Source of the DNA: Sphingomonas sp.
GTDB lineage: Bacteria; Pseudomonadota; Alphaproteobacteria; Sphingomonadales; Sphingomonadaceae
Direction: 5' to 3'
DNA: 6,165 nt
Assembly (NCBI GenBank): GCA_019247755.1
Contig: JAFBAM010000304.1
Span: forward strand, 1-6,165
Under the pieces are notes generated by a model. That model made no database searches and was not told where the DNA came from. It was given only the letters and a program-made list of their open reading frames with translations. Positions within the stretch are counted from its first letter, which is position 1. Each line of letters opens with the position of its first letter. Below, in pieces: positions 1 through 6,165 of this stretch. Both the position numbers and the translations under genes were made by a program.

Positions 1-2648
1 TCTGCCCGGGTCAAATAGAAGACGTCGACGGCGCGCTCGCCATAGGTGGCGATGTGCGCCGAGTGGAGGTCGTGTCCCTGATCGTGGATGGCCGCGGCCA
101 GCGCAGCGAGCAGCGCGGGCCGATCGCGCGCATTCACCTCGACCACCGTGGTCCGCGTTGAGGCGCGGTCCGCGATCGCGACGGATGGCGCTACCTCGAA
201 GGCTGAGGCGCGGCGTCGCCGCTCTCCGGCGGGAACAGGTGGCGGAGCGACACTTCCAAGCGCAGCCTCGACTGATTTGGCGAGCCGCGCTCTTAGCCGC
301 CGGTCCGAATAGGCTTTCCCCTGGCTGTCGAGGACCAGCAAGTTGTCGAGCGCCATCCCGTCCCTGGTCGTGTGGATGCGCGCGTCGATGATGTTGGCGC
401 CCGCTGCCGCAAGGCCGGCGCATATCCGGTAGAACAGGGCTTCGCGGTCGGGCGTGAAAACGCTGACGCGGGTCGCCCCGCTTTCAGCATCATCTTCGAC
501 CACCACATTCGGTACGGCATCGCCGATGTGCGCTTCCGCGGCTGCGACCTGGCGGGCGTTGGCGATTTGCCAGGCGAGCGGCTCTGCGAGCCAGTAACTA
601 TCGGGAAGGCGCCGGGCATGCGCGCGTGACGCACTTCCCTTCCAGTCTAACGCGGCAGCCAGCTCCTTCTGTCGCGCAGCCACCAACTCGGCGCGGCCAT
701 GCTGTTTGTGGCCTAGCCGGAGCCTCTCTTCGGCCGCTTCGAAAAGCGTCCTCAGCAAAGTCCGCTTCCATTCGTTCCACACGCCCGGTCCGACGGCGCG
801 GATGTCGACGACGGTCAGGATCAGCAGCAACCGAAGCCGCTCGGGGCTCTGCACCTGTTGGACGAAGTCCTCGATCGTCTTTGGGTCCGCGAGGTCTCGC
901 TTGAACGCGGTCGAGGACAGAAGGAGATGATAACGAACTAGCCAAGACACTGTCTCCGTCTCGGCCGCATCCAGCCCGAAGCGCGGGCAAAGCCTTAGCG
1001 CGACCTCGGCGCCGATCACGCTGTGGTCGCCGCCGCGACCCTTGGCGATGTCGTGGAGCAGGACCGCAACGTAAAGCACCCGGCGGGACGCCACCTGCTT
1101 CTGCAGGATCGCGGTCGATAAAGGGTGATCGTTCTTCAGCTCGCCGCGCTCGATGGCTGCGAGTAGGCCGATCGCCCGGATCGAATGCTCGTCAACCGTG
1201 TAGTGATGGTACATGTCGAACTGCATTTGCGCGACAACACGGCCGAAGTCGGGGACGAAGCGGCCGAACACGCCGGTTTCGTTCATCCATCGGAGCACGT
1301 GCTCAGGATGGTCGACCGACGTCAGGACTTCCATGAACAGCGAATTGGCGCGACCGTCGATCCGCACTGCCCGGTCGATCAGAACGGCGTCCCGGCTAGC
1401 AGCCCGCATCGCCTTCGGATGGATCTCCAGCTTTTCACGAGCGGCGACCGCGAACAACTCCAGCAACCGGACGGGGTCCGCGCGGAAATAATCGTCCGAC
1501 GGAATGGAGATGCGGCCGCGGTCGAGGGTGAAGCCGCCGAGGCGCTTCGGGCGGCGGCGGATGGTCGGAAGCGCGAAACGGAAGCCCTTCTTGCCCAATT
1601 GTTCGTCGAGCTGGGCGAGGAAAACGCCGGTAAGGTCGCCAACCGTTTTGGCGTTCAAAAAGTAGAATTGCATGAAGCGCTCGACCGCCGATTTCCCCGG
1701 CCGGTCGGCATAATGCATGATCTCGGCGATCCGCGGCTGGTAGTCGAAATTCAGCCGTTCCTCGGCACGGCCTGCAAGCAGGTGAAGGTGGCACCGAACA
1801 GCCCAGAAGAATCGTTCGGCGCGGTCGAAGCGCTTGAACTCCGCAGCAGTCAGCAGCCCGGTTTTCACGAGGTCCGCGGGACGCTCGACCCCATGGACGT
1901 ACTTGCCGATCCAGTAGAGCGTGTGGAGGTCGCGAAGCCCGCCCTTGCCGTCCTTGACGTTGGGTTCGACTACGTAGCGGCTGTCCCCCATGCGAATGTG
2001 GCGCTCGTCCCGCTCGGCGAGCTTTGCAGCGACGAACTCGGCGGCGGTGCCGGCGACCACTTCCTTGCGGAAGCGCGTCGCGGCCATGTCGAACACGGCC
2101 TGGTCTCCCCACAGCCATCTCGCCTCAAGGAAGGCGGTGCGGATCGTCATGTCCTTCTTGGCGAGGGCGATCAGCTGGGGCGCGGACCGGACCGAATGGC
2201 CGATCTTTAGCTTCAGGTCCCAGAGCAGGTGGAGCATTGCCTCCGAGGCGCGCTCCTGCTGTGCGGTGGCGGGTTTGGCCGTCAGGAACATGAGGTCGAG
2301 ATCGCTGAACGGCGCCATCTCGCCTCGCCCCGTGCCGCCAAGCCCGACTAGCGCGACATCGCCTATCGGCTGATCGACGAGCCGGTCGCCGACGAATTCC
2401 CACGCAAGCCGAACCAGCTGGTCATGCAGGAATGCCGTGGCCTGTGCCGCGTCGCGCCCGTTTCCTGGCTCATCAGCCAGGCGTTTCGCGATCTCGGCCC
2501 GCCCATATTCGAGCGCGCCACGCAAGATCGTGCAGGCCTCCGCCGTTAGCTGCTTCCCGGGCTTCAGGCCTGAAAGACGGTCGGCGACAGCCCGGCGATC
2601 GATGATCGCCCGTTGGCCGGGAAGCGCCTCGTGACCGCGATCGGACAT
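1..2648 (-). CDS. glnD: PII uridylyltransferase / uridylyl-removing enzyme GlnD (3'-partial)
   Basis: GlnD senses glutamine and controls nitrogen assimilation by adding UMP to PII proteins (GlnB/GlnK) when glutamine is low and removing it when glutamine is high; it is cytosolic. Seen here: 882 codons from ATG at 2648, open to the left edge. The nucleotidyltransferase motif GGTGRGE is at residues 104-110, followed by the metal-binding pair D116 and D118 in SDLDLMF. The GlnD-type linker VKDGKGGLRDLHTLYW is at 231-246. The HD hydrolase domain has YHHYTVDEH (480-488), HD at 532-533 in LLHDIAKGRGGDHS, and YH at 573-574. ACT domain 1 spans about 725-790 and ACT domain 2 starts near 833, joined by a Pro/Arg-rich linker (about 801-815). 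The second ACT domain is cut by the edge; with a usual length of roughly 900-940 residues, a few dozen are missing. No frameshift or lost catalytic residue is visible. ATG 2648 is the only credible start: no in-frame ATG lies just upstream, and the next in-frame Met is residue 111, inside the catalytic motif. Confidence 0.97.
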   Translation of the reverse strand, partial: MSDRGHEALPGQRAIIDRRAVADRLSGLKPGKQLTAEACTILRGALEYGRAEIAKRLADEPGNGRDAAQATAFLHDQLVRLAWEFVGDRLVDQPIGDVALVGLGGTGRGEMAPFSDLDLMFLTAKPATAQQERASEAMLHLLWDLKLKIGHSVRSAPQLIALAKKDMTIRTAFLEARWLWGDQAVFDMAATRFRKEVVAGTAAEFVAAKLAERDERHIRMGDSRYVVEPNVKDGKGGLRDLHTLYWIGKYVHGVERPADLVKTGLLTAAEFKRFDRAERFFWAVRCHLHLLAGRAEERLNFDYQPRIAEIMHYADRPGKSAVERFMQFYFLNAKTVGDLTGVFLAQLDEQLGKKGFRFALPTIRRRPKRLGGFTLDRGRISIPSDDYFRADPVRLLELFAVAAREKLEIHPKAMRAASRDAVLIDRAVRIDGRANSLFMEVLTSVDHPEHVLRWMNETGVFGRFVPDFGRVVAQMQFDMYHHYTVDEHSIRAIGLLAAIERGELKNDHPLSTAILQKQVASRRVLYVAVLLHDIAKGRGGDHSVIGAEVALRLCPRFGLDAAETETVSWLVRYHLLLSSTAFKRDLADPKTIEDFVQQVQSPERLRLLLILTVVDIRAVGPGVWNEWKRTLLRTLFEAAEERLRLGHKQHGRAELVAARQKELAAALDWKGSASRAHARRLPDSYWLAEPLAWQIANARQVAAAEAHIGDAVPNVVVEDDAESGATRVSVFTPDREALFYRICAGLAAAGANIIDARIHTTRDGMALDNLLVLDSQGKAYSDRRLRARLAKSVEAALGSVAPPPVPAGERRRRASAFEVAPSVAIADRASTRTTVVEVNARDRPALLAALAAAIHDQGHDLHSAHIATYGERAVDVFYLTRA

Positions 2649-2651
2649 TCG

Positions 2652-2656
2652 CTCCT
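2652..2656 (-). promoter_or_regulatory. Shine-Dalgarno AGGAG for glnD
   Basis: On the minus strand the start region reads GAGGAGCGA-ATG. AGGAG is a good anti-Shine-Dalgarno match, but only 3 bases separate it from the ATG at 2648, closer than the usual 5-9. It supports the chosen glnD start. The short spacing may make initiation less efficient; that part is inference. Confidence 0.6.
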
Positions 2657-2724
2657 CATGGCACGCATGGCGGTCGCCGCGACAGACTCTATTTGAGTTG
2701 GCTGGACGACGTTCGCGCCTCGTT

Positions 2725-2730
2725 TATAGC
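2725..2730 (+). promoter_or_regulatory. Putative -10 box for a leaderless hydroxylase transcript
   Basis: TATAGC at 2725-2730 lies six bases before the ATG at 2737. A transcript starting about seven bases after a -10 box would begin at or next to the A of that ATG, which would make the mRNA leaderless. This fits the lack of any purine-rich Shine-Dalgarno in the 20 bases before the start. The -35 side is weak: TTGGCT at 2698-2703 is the best-looking hexamer but gives a long 21-base spacer to TATAGC (19 to the overlapping TTTATA). The box is seen in the sequence; the start point and leaderless state are inferred. Confidence 0.5.
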
Positions 2731-2736
2731 CGCCGC

Positions 2737-3894
2737 ATGCAGATGCAGACACTTGAAGCGGAAGCGCAGCGGGGGGTAGCGGCTCTTCAGCGCGGCGATT
2801 TTGCAGAGGCTCGCGATGCCTTCTCCACCGTGACGGCCTCTGGCGCGGCGACCCCGCAAAGCTGGCTGTTCCTGGCACAGGCCTGCGAAGGGTTAGCGGA
2901 TTTCCCGGCCGCAGCGAGTGCGCTCGACCATGTGTTGGCGTCTGACCCCGGTAATCCGTTCGTCCTTCTGATGAAGGGCGACATCCACGCCCGCGACGGG
3001 GACGATCGGGCGTCGGTGTCCTTCTACCGGATGGGCCTTCGCCGGGCCGCCGAGCTCGATCAGCTTCCCGGAGATCTCCCGGACCGAGTCCGCAAGGCGG
3101 AAGCCGCCGTAGCGGCGGCCGAGGCGCGTTTCGAAGCGCAGCTGGAGCGGACGCTTGCGGAACGCGGCATACGCAATATCCCGCAGCGCTTCGCCGAGGC
3201 GCTTGCGATCGCCAGCGGCAAGCAGCCCGTCTACCTGCAGCAGCCGACCAGCTTTTACTTTCCCGGCTTGCCGCAAATGCCCTGGTACCCGCGCGACATG
3301 TTCCCGTGGGTCGCCGAACTGGAGAAAGCGGTCCCGGAAATGCGCGCGGAGGTGGAGCGCGCACTGGCCGACCAGCAGGGCATCGAGCCTTACGTGCAGG
3401 AAGAGGCAAAGCGTGCGTCGCGCGGCCACAGCCTGCTCAACGACGCAAGTTGGAGCGCCTTTCACTTGTACAAGGGCGGCGAGCGCGTGGAGGAGAATGC
3501 TGCCCGTTGCCCGCTCATCATGCGGCTCCTCGAAGTGCTGCCAATCCCGGTGATCAAGCACCGCTCGCCGATGGCTTTGGTCTCCATCCTGAAGCCCGGA
3601 ACCCACATCCCGCCGCATCACGGAATGCTCAACACGCGGCTGATCTGCCACATCCCGCTGGTGGTCCCGACAGGTTGCCGTCTTCGCGTCGGCGCGGAAA
3701 CGCGCGAGGTGGTCGAAGGCCAGGCGATGATCTTCGACGACAGCTTTGAGCATGAGGCATGGAACGACGGCGACGCCGTGCGCGCTGTGCTGCTGTTTGA
3801 AATCTGGCGGCCCGAAATCAGCGAGGATGAAAAGGTCGCGCTCACAGCGATGTTTGAAGCCGTGACCGGCTACGACGCGCCGTCGAAAGACTGA
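2737..3894 (+). CDS. TPR-repeat aspartyl/asparaginyl beta-hydroxylase family protein
   Basis: This 385-residue protein is a predicted Fe(II)/2-oxoglutarate dioxygenase of the AspH type (Asp_Arg_Hydrox, PF05118). Residues about 8-107 form three TPR-like helical pairs (AALQRGDFAEARDAF; LAQACEGLADFPAAASAL; KGDIHARDGDDRASVSFY), a likely protein-binding part. An Ala/Glu-rich helix follows (about 115-142). The catalytic domain covers about 215-361. Compared from memory with human AspH, the iron ligands are H294 (in PPHHG) and H339 (in DDSFEHEAW), with Gly296 where most such enzymes have an acidic third ligand; S283 and R349 match the 2-oxoglutarate contacts S668 and R735, with identical spacing. 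Human R688 corresponds to Ile303 here. No signal peptide or membrane segment is visible, so it should act in the cytosol, unlike the ER-bound mammalian enzyme. The substrate is unknown; a protein Asp/Asn or a small molecule are both possible. The start was taken as ATG 2737; ATG 2743 is an alternative, and a TTG at 2698 would place the likely promoter inside the gene. The 3' end overlaps mutS. Confidence 0.9.
   Translation: MQMQTLEAEAQRGVAALQRGDFAEARDAFSTVTASGAATPQSWLFLAQACEGLADFPAAASALDHVLASDPGNPFVLLMKGDIHARDGDDRASVSFYRMGLRRAAELDQLPGDLPDRVRKAEAAVAAAEARFEAQLERTLAERGIRNIPQRFAEALAIASGKQPVYLQQPTSFYFPGLPQMPWYPRDMFPWVAELEKAVPEMRAEVERALADQQGIEPYVQEEAKRASRGHSLLNDASWSAFHLYKGGERVEENAARCPLIMRLLEVLPIPVIKHRSPMALVSILKPGTHIPPHHGMLNTRLICHIPLVVPTGCRLRVGAETREVVEGQAMIFDDSFEHEAWNDGDAVRAVLLFEIWRPEISEDEKVALTAMFEAVTGYDAPSKD
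3870..3894. other. Convergent 3' overlap of hydroxylase gene and mutS
   Basis: The hydroxylase stop (TGA, 3892-3894, plus strand) lies inside mutS, and the mutS stop (TAG, 3872-3870, minus strand) lies inside the hydroxylase gene, so 25 bp encode both C-termini in antisense. This leaves no intergenic space for a terminator, and I see no hairpin followed by a T-run in the overlap. Transcription from either side must end within the opposing gene or by factor-dependent termination, giving antisense 3' ends. Confidence 0.9.
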
Positions 3895-6165
3895 GCGAGC
3901 CGCTTCAGCTCGTATAATTTGTCGAGCGCCTCGCGAGGCGTCAGCCGATCCGGGTCGATGGCGTCCAGCGCCTCGCTGAGGGGACTGATGCCCTGTTCTG
4001 GCTCAGCGGCCGCTGCGAACAACGGCAAATTATCCAGGCCGGCGGCAATTCCACCGGTCGCGTCGCGTCCTGCCTCCAGCTTCGCGAGCACAGATTTCGC
4101 TCGGCTGACGACTGTCGGCGGCAGGCCGGCGAGCTTCGCAACGGCAATACCGTAGCTGCGGTCCGCTGCACCATCCGCAACCTCATGGAGCAGCACGAGA
4201 TCGCCCTTCCACTCGCGCGCCCGGACATGATGCAGCGACAGGCAGTCGAGTCGGCCGGCAAGCCGCGTCAGCTCATGATAGTGGGTCGCGAACAATGTCC
4301 GGCATTTGACCTGGTCGTGCATCGCTTCGACCACTGCCCAGGCGATCGCGAGGCCGTCATAAGTAGACGTTCCGCGCCCGATCTCGTCGAGGATGACGAG
4401 GCTGCTCGCGCTTGCCTGGGCCAGGATCGCGGCAGTCTCGACCATCTCGACCATGAAGGTCGAACGCCCGCGCGCCAGATTGTCGGAGGCGCCGACCCTG
4501 CTGAACAGCCGATCGACGATCCCGACCTTCGCTCGCGCGGCGGGGACGAAGCTGCCGGCCTGTGCCAGCACCGCGATCAGCGCGGTCTGCCTCAGGAACG
4601 TCGACTTGCCGCCCATATTGGGGCCGGTGATCAGCCAAAGCCGGTCGCTCGAACCCATCGTCAAATCGTTGGCGACGAAGCGCTCTCCGGTGTCGCGCAG
4701 CGCCGCCTCCACGACCGGGTGACGACCGCCCTCGATCTCAAGACACGGCTGATCGGTAAGCTGTGGCAGCGACCAGCCGCCCTCAGCAGCACGATGGGCG
4801 TGACTCGCAGCAACGTCGATCCGAGCGATCGCTTCGGCGGTCGCCGTGATCTTCAGCGCCGAAGCGACGGCAAGCTGCGTCAATTCCTCCGCATGCACGG
4901 CTTCGGCGGCGAGCGCATGGGCACCGGCCTCGATGACCCGGCTCGCTTCCTCATGCAGCTCGGGGGAATTGAAGCGGACGACCCCGGCAAGCGTCTGCCG
5001 GTGCGTGAAGCCGCTGTCGGGTGCCATCAGCTTGTCGGCGTGCCTCGCCGAAACCTCGACATGATAGCCGAGCACCGCATTGTGCCGGATCTTGAGCGAG
5101 CTGATCGCCGTCGCGTCGCGATATTTGGCCTCGAGCGATGCAATCGCCCGGCGTCCGTTCGACGCGGCATCGCGCAGGGCGTCGAGGTCGGCGTCATATC
5201 CTTCGGCTATGTAACCGCCCTTCGATGCATCGAGCGGCGGCGATGCGACCAAGGCACGCGACAGTTTCTCTAGCATCGCCTCATGCCCGCCGAGCCGCGG
5301 AAGCAGGCTTTCGAGGAGGGCCGGCCGCTCGGCTTCATTCGCCAGCTCGGCCTTCAGCGCTGCAGCAGCACTCAAGCCGTCACGCAGGAGCGCCAGGTCA
5401 CGCGGGCTTCCACGTCCCGCTGCAAGTCGCGCCAGCGCGCGCGCGAAGTCTGGCATGGACTTCAGCGCCATCCGCACCTGCTCGCGGCGAATCGCGTCCT
5501 CGTGCAGCCACGCGACCAGCGCGAGCCGTTGCTCGATTGCGCGCTGGTCGGTCAGCGGCGCGGCAATGTCCTCGCACAGCAGCCTGCGCGCGGCGGCGGT
5601 CTGGCAGCGGTCGATTTCACCGAGCAGGCTCCCGGCAACACCGCCGCTCACCGAGCGCGTAAGCTCCAGGCTGTCGCGGCTCGCCGCGTCGATCGCCATG
5701 TGGCTGGCCCGGGCAATCCGCCGCGGCGCGTCGAGCAGGATCCCCGCTCCCTTCTGCGTCGCGTCGAGATAGGCGAGCAGGCCGCCCGCGGCCGCTAGCT
5801 CGGCCCGTGACGGCGAGCCCAGCCCGTCGAGGGTCGCGAGGCCGAAGCGACTCTTGAGCGCACGCTCCCCGGCGATGCTGTCGAACCCGCCCTTACCCAC
5901 CGAGGTGCGGATGCCCGGCACGGAAGAATCGGCGATTGTCTCCGCTGGTGAGAGCCGCGCCAGCTCGGCGGCAAGCTCGCCGGGTTCGCAGCTCACCAGT
6001 TCGAACCGGCCGGTCGAGATGTCGGCTGCAGCGATCGCCCAATCGTCGCCAGCTCTTCCAACCGCGGCGAGCCAGTTTGCCGAGGCTGATTCGAGCAACG
6101 TCTCTTCGGTAAGCGTACCCGGCGTTACGAGCCGGATGATCGCGCGTTCGACCAGAGCCTTCGAC
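3870..6165 (-). CDS. mutS: DNA mismatch repair protein MutS (5'-partial)
   Basis: MutS recognises mispaired or looped bases as a sliding-clamp ATPase and recruits MutL. The frame is open from the right edge to TAG at 3872-3870, giving 764 residues. The first visible residues (SKALVERAIIRLVTPGT) match the end of the mismatch-binding domain, so about 100 residues are missing, including the Phe-x-Glu mismatch-reading motif. Numbering from the edge, residue n lines up with E. coli MutS n+100, recalled from memory, over the ATPase and clamp-motif anchors. The connector domain and lever/core follow, then the DNA clamp around GYHVEVS (near 363). The ATPase has Walker A GPNMGGKST (514-522; 4599-4625), Walker B LVILDE (589-594) running into GRGTSTYDG (596-604), and H628 in ATHYHELT. 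A likely beta-clamp motif NLPLF is at 712-716, and the C-terminal oligomerisation helix LTPREALDKLYELK is near the end. It is full-length MutS1, not the truncated MutS2 type. No frameshift is seen. A TTG at 6098 lies within the domain and is not the true start. Confidence 0.97.
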   Translation of the reverse strand, partial: SKALVERAIIRLVTPGTLTEETLLESASANWLAAVGRAGDDWAIAAADISTGRFELVSCEPGELAAELARLSPAETIADSSVPGIRTSVGKGGFDSIAGERALKSRFGLATLDGLGSPSRAELAAAGGLLAYLDATQKGAGILLDAPRRIARASHMAIDAASRDSLELTRSVSGGVAGSLLGEIDRCQTAAARRLLCEDIAAPLTDQRAIEQRLALVAWLHEDAIRREQVRMALKSMPDFARALARLAAGRGSPRDLALLRDGLSAAAALKAELANEAERPALLESLLPRLGGHEAMLEKLSRALVASPPLDASKGGYIAEGYDADLDALRDAASNGRRAIASLEAKYRDATAISSLKIRHNAVLGYHVEVSARHADKLMAPDSGFTHRQTLAGVVRFNSPELHEEASRVIEAGAHALAAEAVHAEELTQLAVASALKITATAEAIARIDVAASHAHRAAEGGWSLPQLTDQPCLEIEGGRHPVVEAALRDTGERFVANDLTMGSSDRLWLITGPNMGGKSTFLRQTALIAVLAQAGSFVPAARAKVGIVDRLFSRVGASDNLARGRSTFMVEMVETAAILAQASASSLVILDEIGRGTSTYDGLAIAWAVVEAMHDQVKCRTLFATHYHELTRLAGRLDCLSLHHVRAREWKGDLVLLHEVADGAADRSYGIAVAKLAGLPPTVVSRAKSVLAKLEAGRDATGGIAAGLDNLPLFAAAAEPEQGISPLSEALDAIDPDRLTPREALDKLYELKRLAQSFDGAS

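Larger units (their letters stand above)
2649..2736. promoter_or_regulatory. Divergent intergenic region between glnD and the hydroxylase gene
   Basis: This 88-bp gap separates the start codons of two divergent genes, so it should carry the plus-strand promoter and possibly one for glnD. The clearest element is the AT-rich block TTTATA at 2723-2728, which stands out in GC-rich surroundings; on the minus strand it reads TATAAA, so it could serve either direction. For glnD I see no convincing -35 hexamer upstream of that box; a second weak -10-like string (TAGAGT, minus strand, around 2687-2692) is also possible. I see no sigma-54 (-24/-12) element, no clear operator palindrome and no riboswitch-like structure. 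Alternatively glnD could be transcribed partly by read-through from mutS across the antisense hydroxylase gene. Confidence 0.5.

Noticed and set aside
1435..2118. 227-codon minus-strand frame inside glnD
   Set aside because: It is a same-strand frame-shifted reading of glnD, which itself encodes continuous conserved GlnD sequence here; Arg-rich shadow.
1185..2210. 341-codon plus-strand open frame antisense to glnD
   Set aside because: It lies wholly opposite intact glnD, shows no recognisable domain, and is rich in Arg/Ala/Glu/Asp as expected of a GC-rich antisense shadow.
2594..2610. Inverted repeat GGCGATC-GAT-GATCGCC near the glnD 5' end
   Set aside because: It has 7-bp arms within glnD codons 13-19; GATC/CGATCG-rich strings are frequent across this window, so chance is enough and it has no T-run.
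2655..2680. Possible sigma-54 -24/-12 promoter (TGGCAC string) near glnD
   Set aside because: TGGCAC is present on the plus strand, but the required TTGC-like -12 element at the right spacing is absent, and the orientation does not fit glnD.
2698..2736. Upstream TTG start for the hydroxylase, adding 13 residues
   Set aside because: The added residues are basic and unlike the TPR start, there is no Shine-Dalgarno, and this start would put the TATAGC box inside the coding region.
3103..3119. GCCGCC / GGCGGC hairpin in the hydroxylase gene
   Set aside because: It results from alanine codons in the Ala-rich helix (AAVAAAEA) and has no terminator T-run.
2564..3409. 281-codon minus-strand frame spanning the hydroxylase gene and the glnD start
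   Set aside because: It is antisense to the TPR-hydroxylase, Arg/Pro/Ala-rich without motifs, and crosses the glnD start in the wrong frame.
2893..3753. 286-codon minus-strand frame antisense to the hydroxylase gene
   Set aside because: It mirrors the real coding frame and has no recognisable domain or ribosome binding site.
4185..5273. 362-codon plus-strand open frame antisense to mutS
   Set aside because: It is opposite the conserved MutS core and ATPase, has no recognisable motif, and has shadow-like composition.
5138..5662. Plus-strand frames of about 170 codons antisense to the mutS N-terminal half
   Set aside because: Overlapping competing frames with Arg/Ala-rich composition and no motif, opposite continuous MutS coding sequence.

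Overview
The window is ordinary chromosomal sequence from a GC-rich bacterium. The protein sequences look alphaproteobacterial, and a sphingomonad-type organism (Sphingomonadales) is my best guess. That guess rests on the GC-rich codon use, the alphaproteobacterial look of the GlnD nucleotidyltransferase motif (GGTGRGEMAPFSD rather than a Gly-Gly-Tyr form), and a TATAGC box placed directly before a start codon with no Shine-Dalgarno. It is an inference, not a database match.

Three genes fill almost the whole window. On the minus strand, positions 2648-1 hold glnD, the bifunctional PII uridylyltransferase/uridylyl-removing enzyme of nitrogen signalling; its C-terminal end runs off the left edge. 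On the plus strand, 2737-3894 hold a complete cytosolic protein made of N-terminal TPR repeats and an aspartyl/asparaginyl beta-hydroxylase domain. On the minus strand, 6165-3870 hold mutS, the mismatch-repair ATPase; about 100 N-terminal residues lie beyond the right edge. All three frames are open and their key catalytic motifs are present wherever they fall inside the window.

mutS and glnD point the same way, and the hydroxylase gene sits between them on the opposite strand. It is divergent from glnD across an 88-bp gap (2649-2736) that must hold both promoters, or at least the one for the hydroxylase. It is convergent with mutS, and the two 3' ends overlap by 25 bp (3870-3894). The most interesting points are the likely leaderless start of the hydroxylase, the convergent overlap, and the hydroxylase itself, whose substrate cannot be told from the sequence. 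The three genes have no obvious shared pathway: nitrogen sensing, protein or peptide hydroxylation, and DNA repair.

I looked for an undescribed system and did not find one. There are no mobile elements, CRISPR arrays, tRNA or rRNA genes, phage genes or toxin-antitoxin pairs that I can support. The long open frames antisense to glnD, mutS and the hydroxylase are best explained as GC-rich shadows. No stretch over 300 bases lacks a gene.
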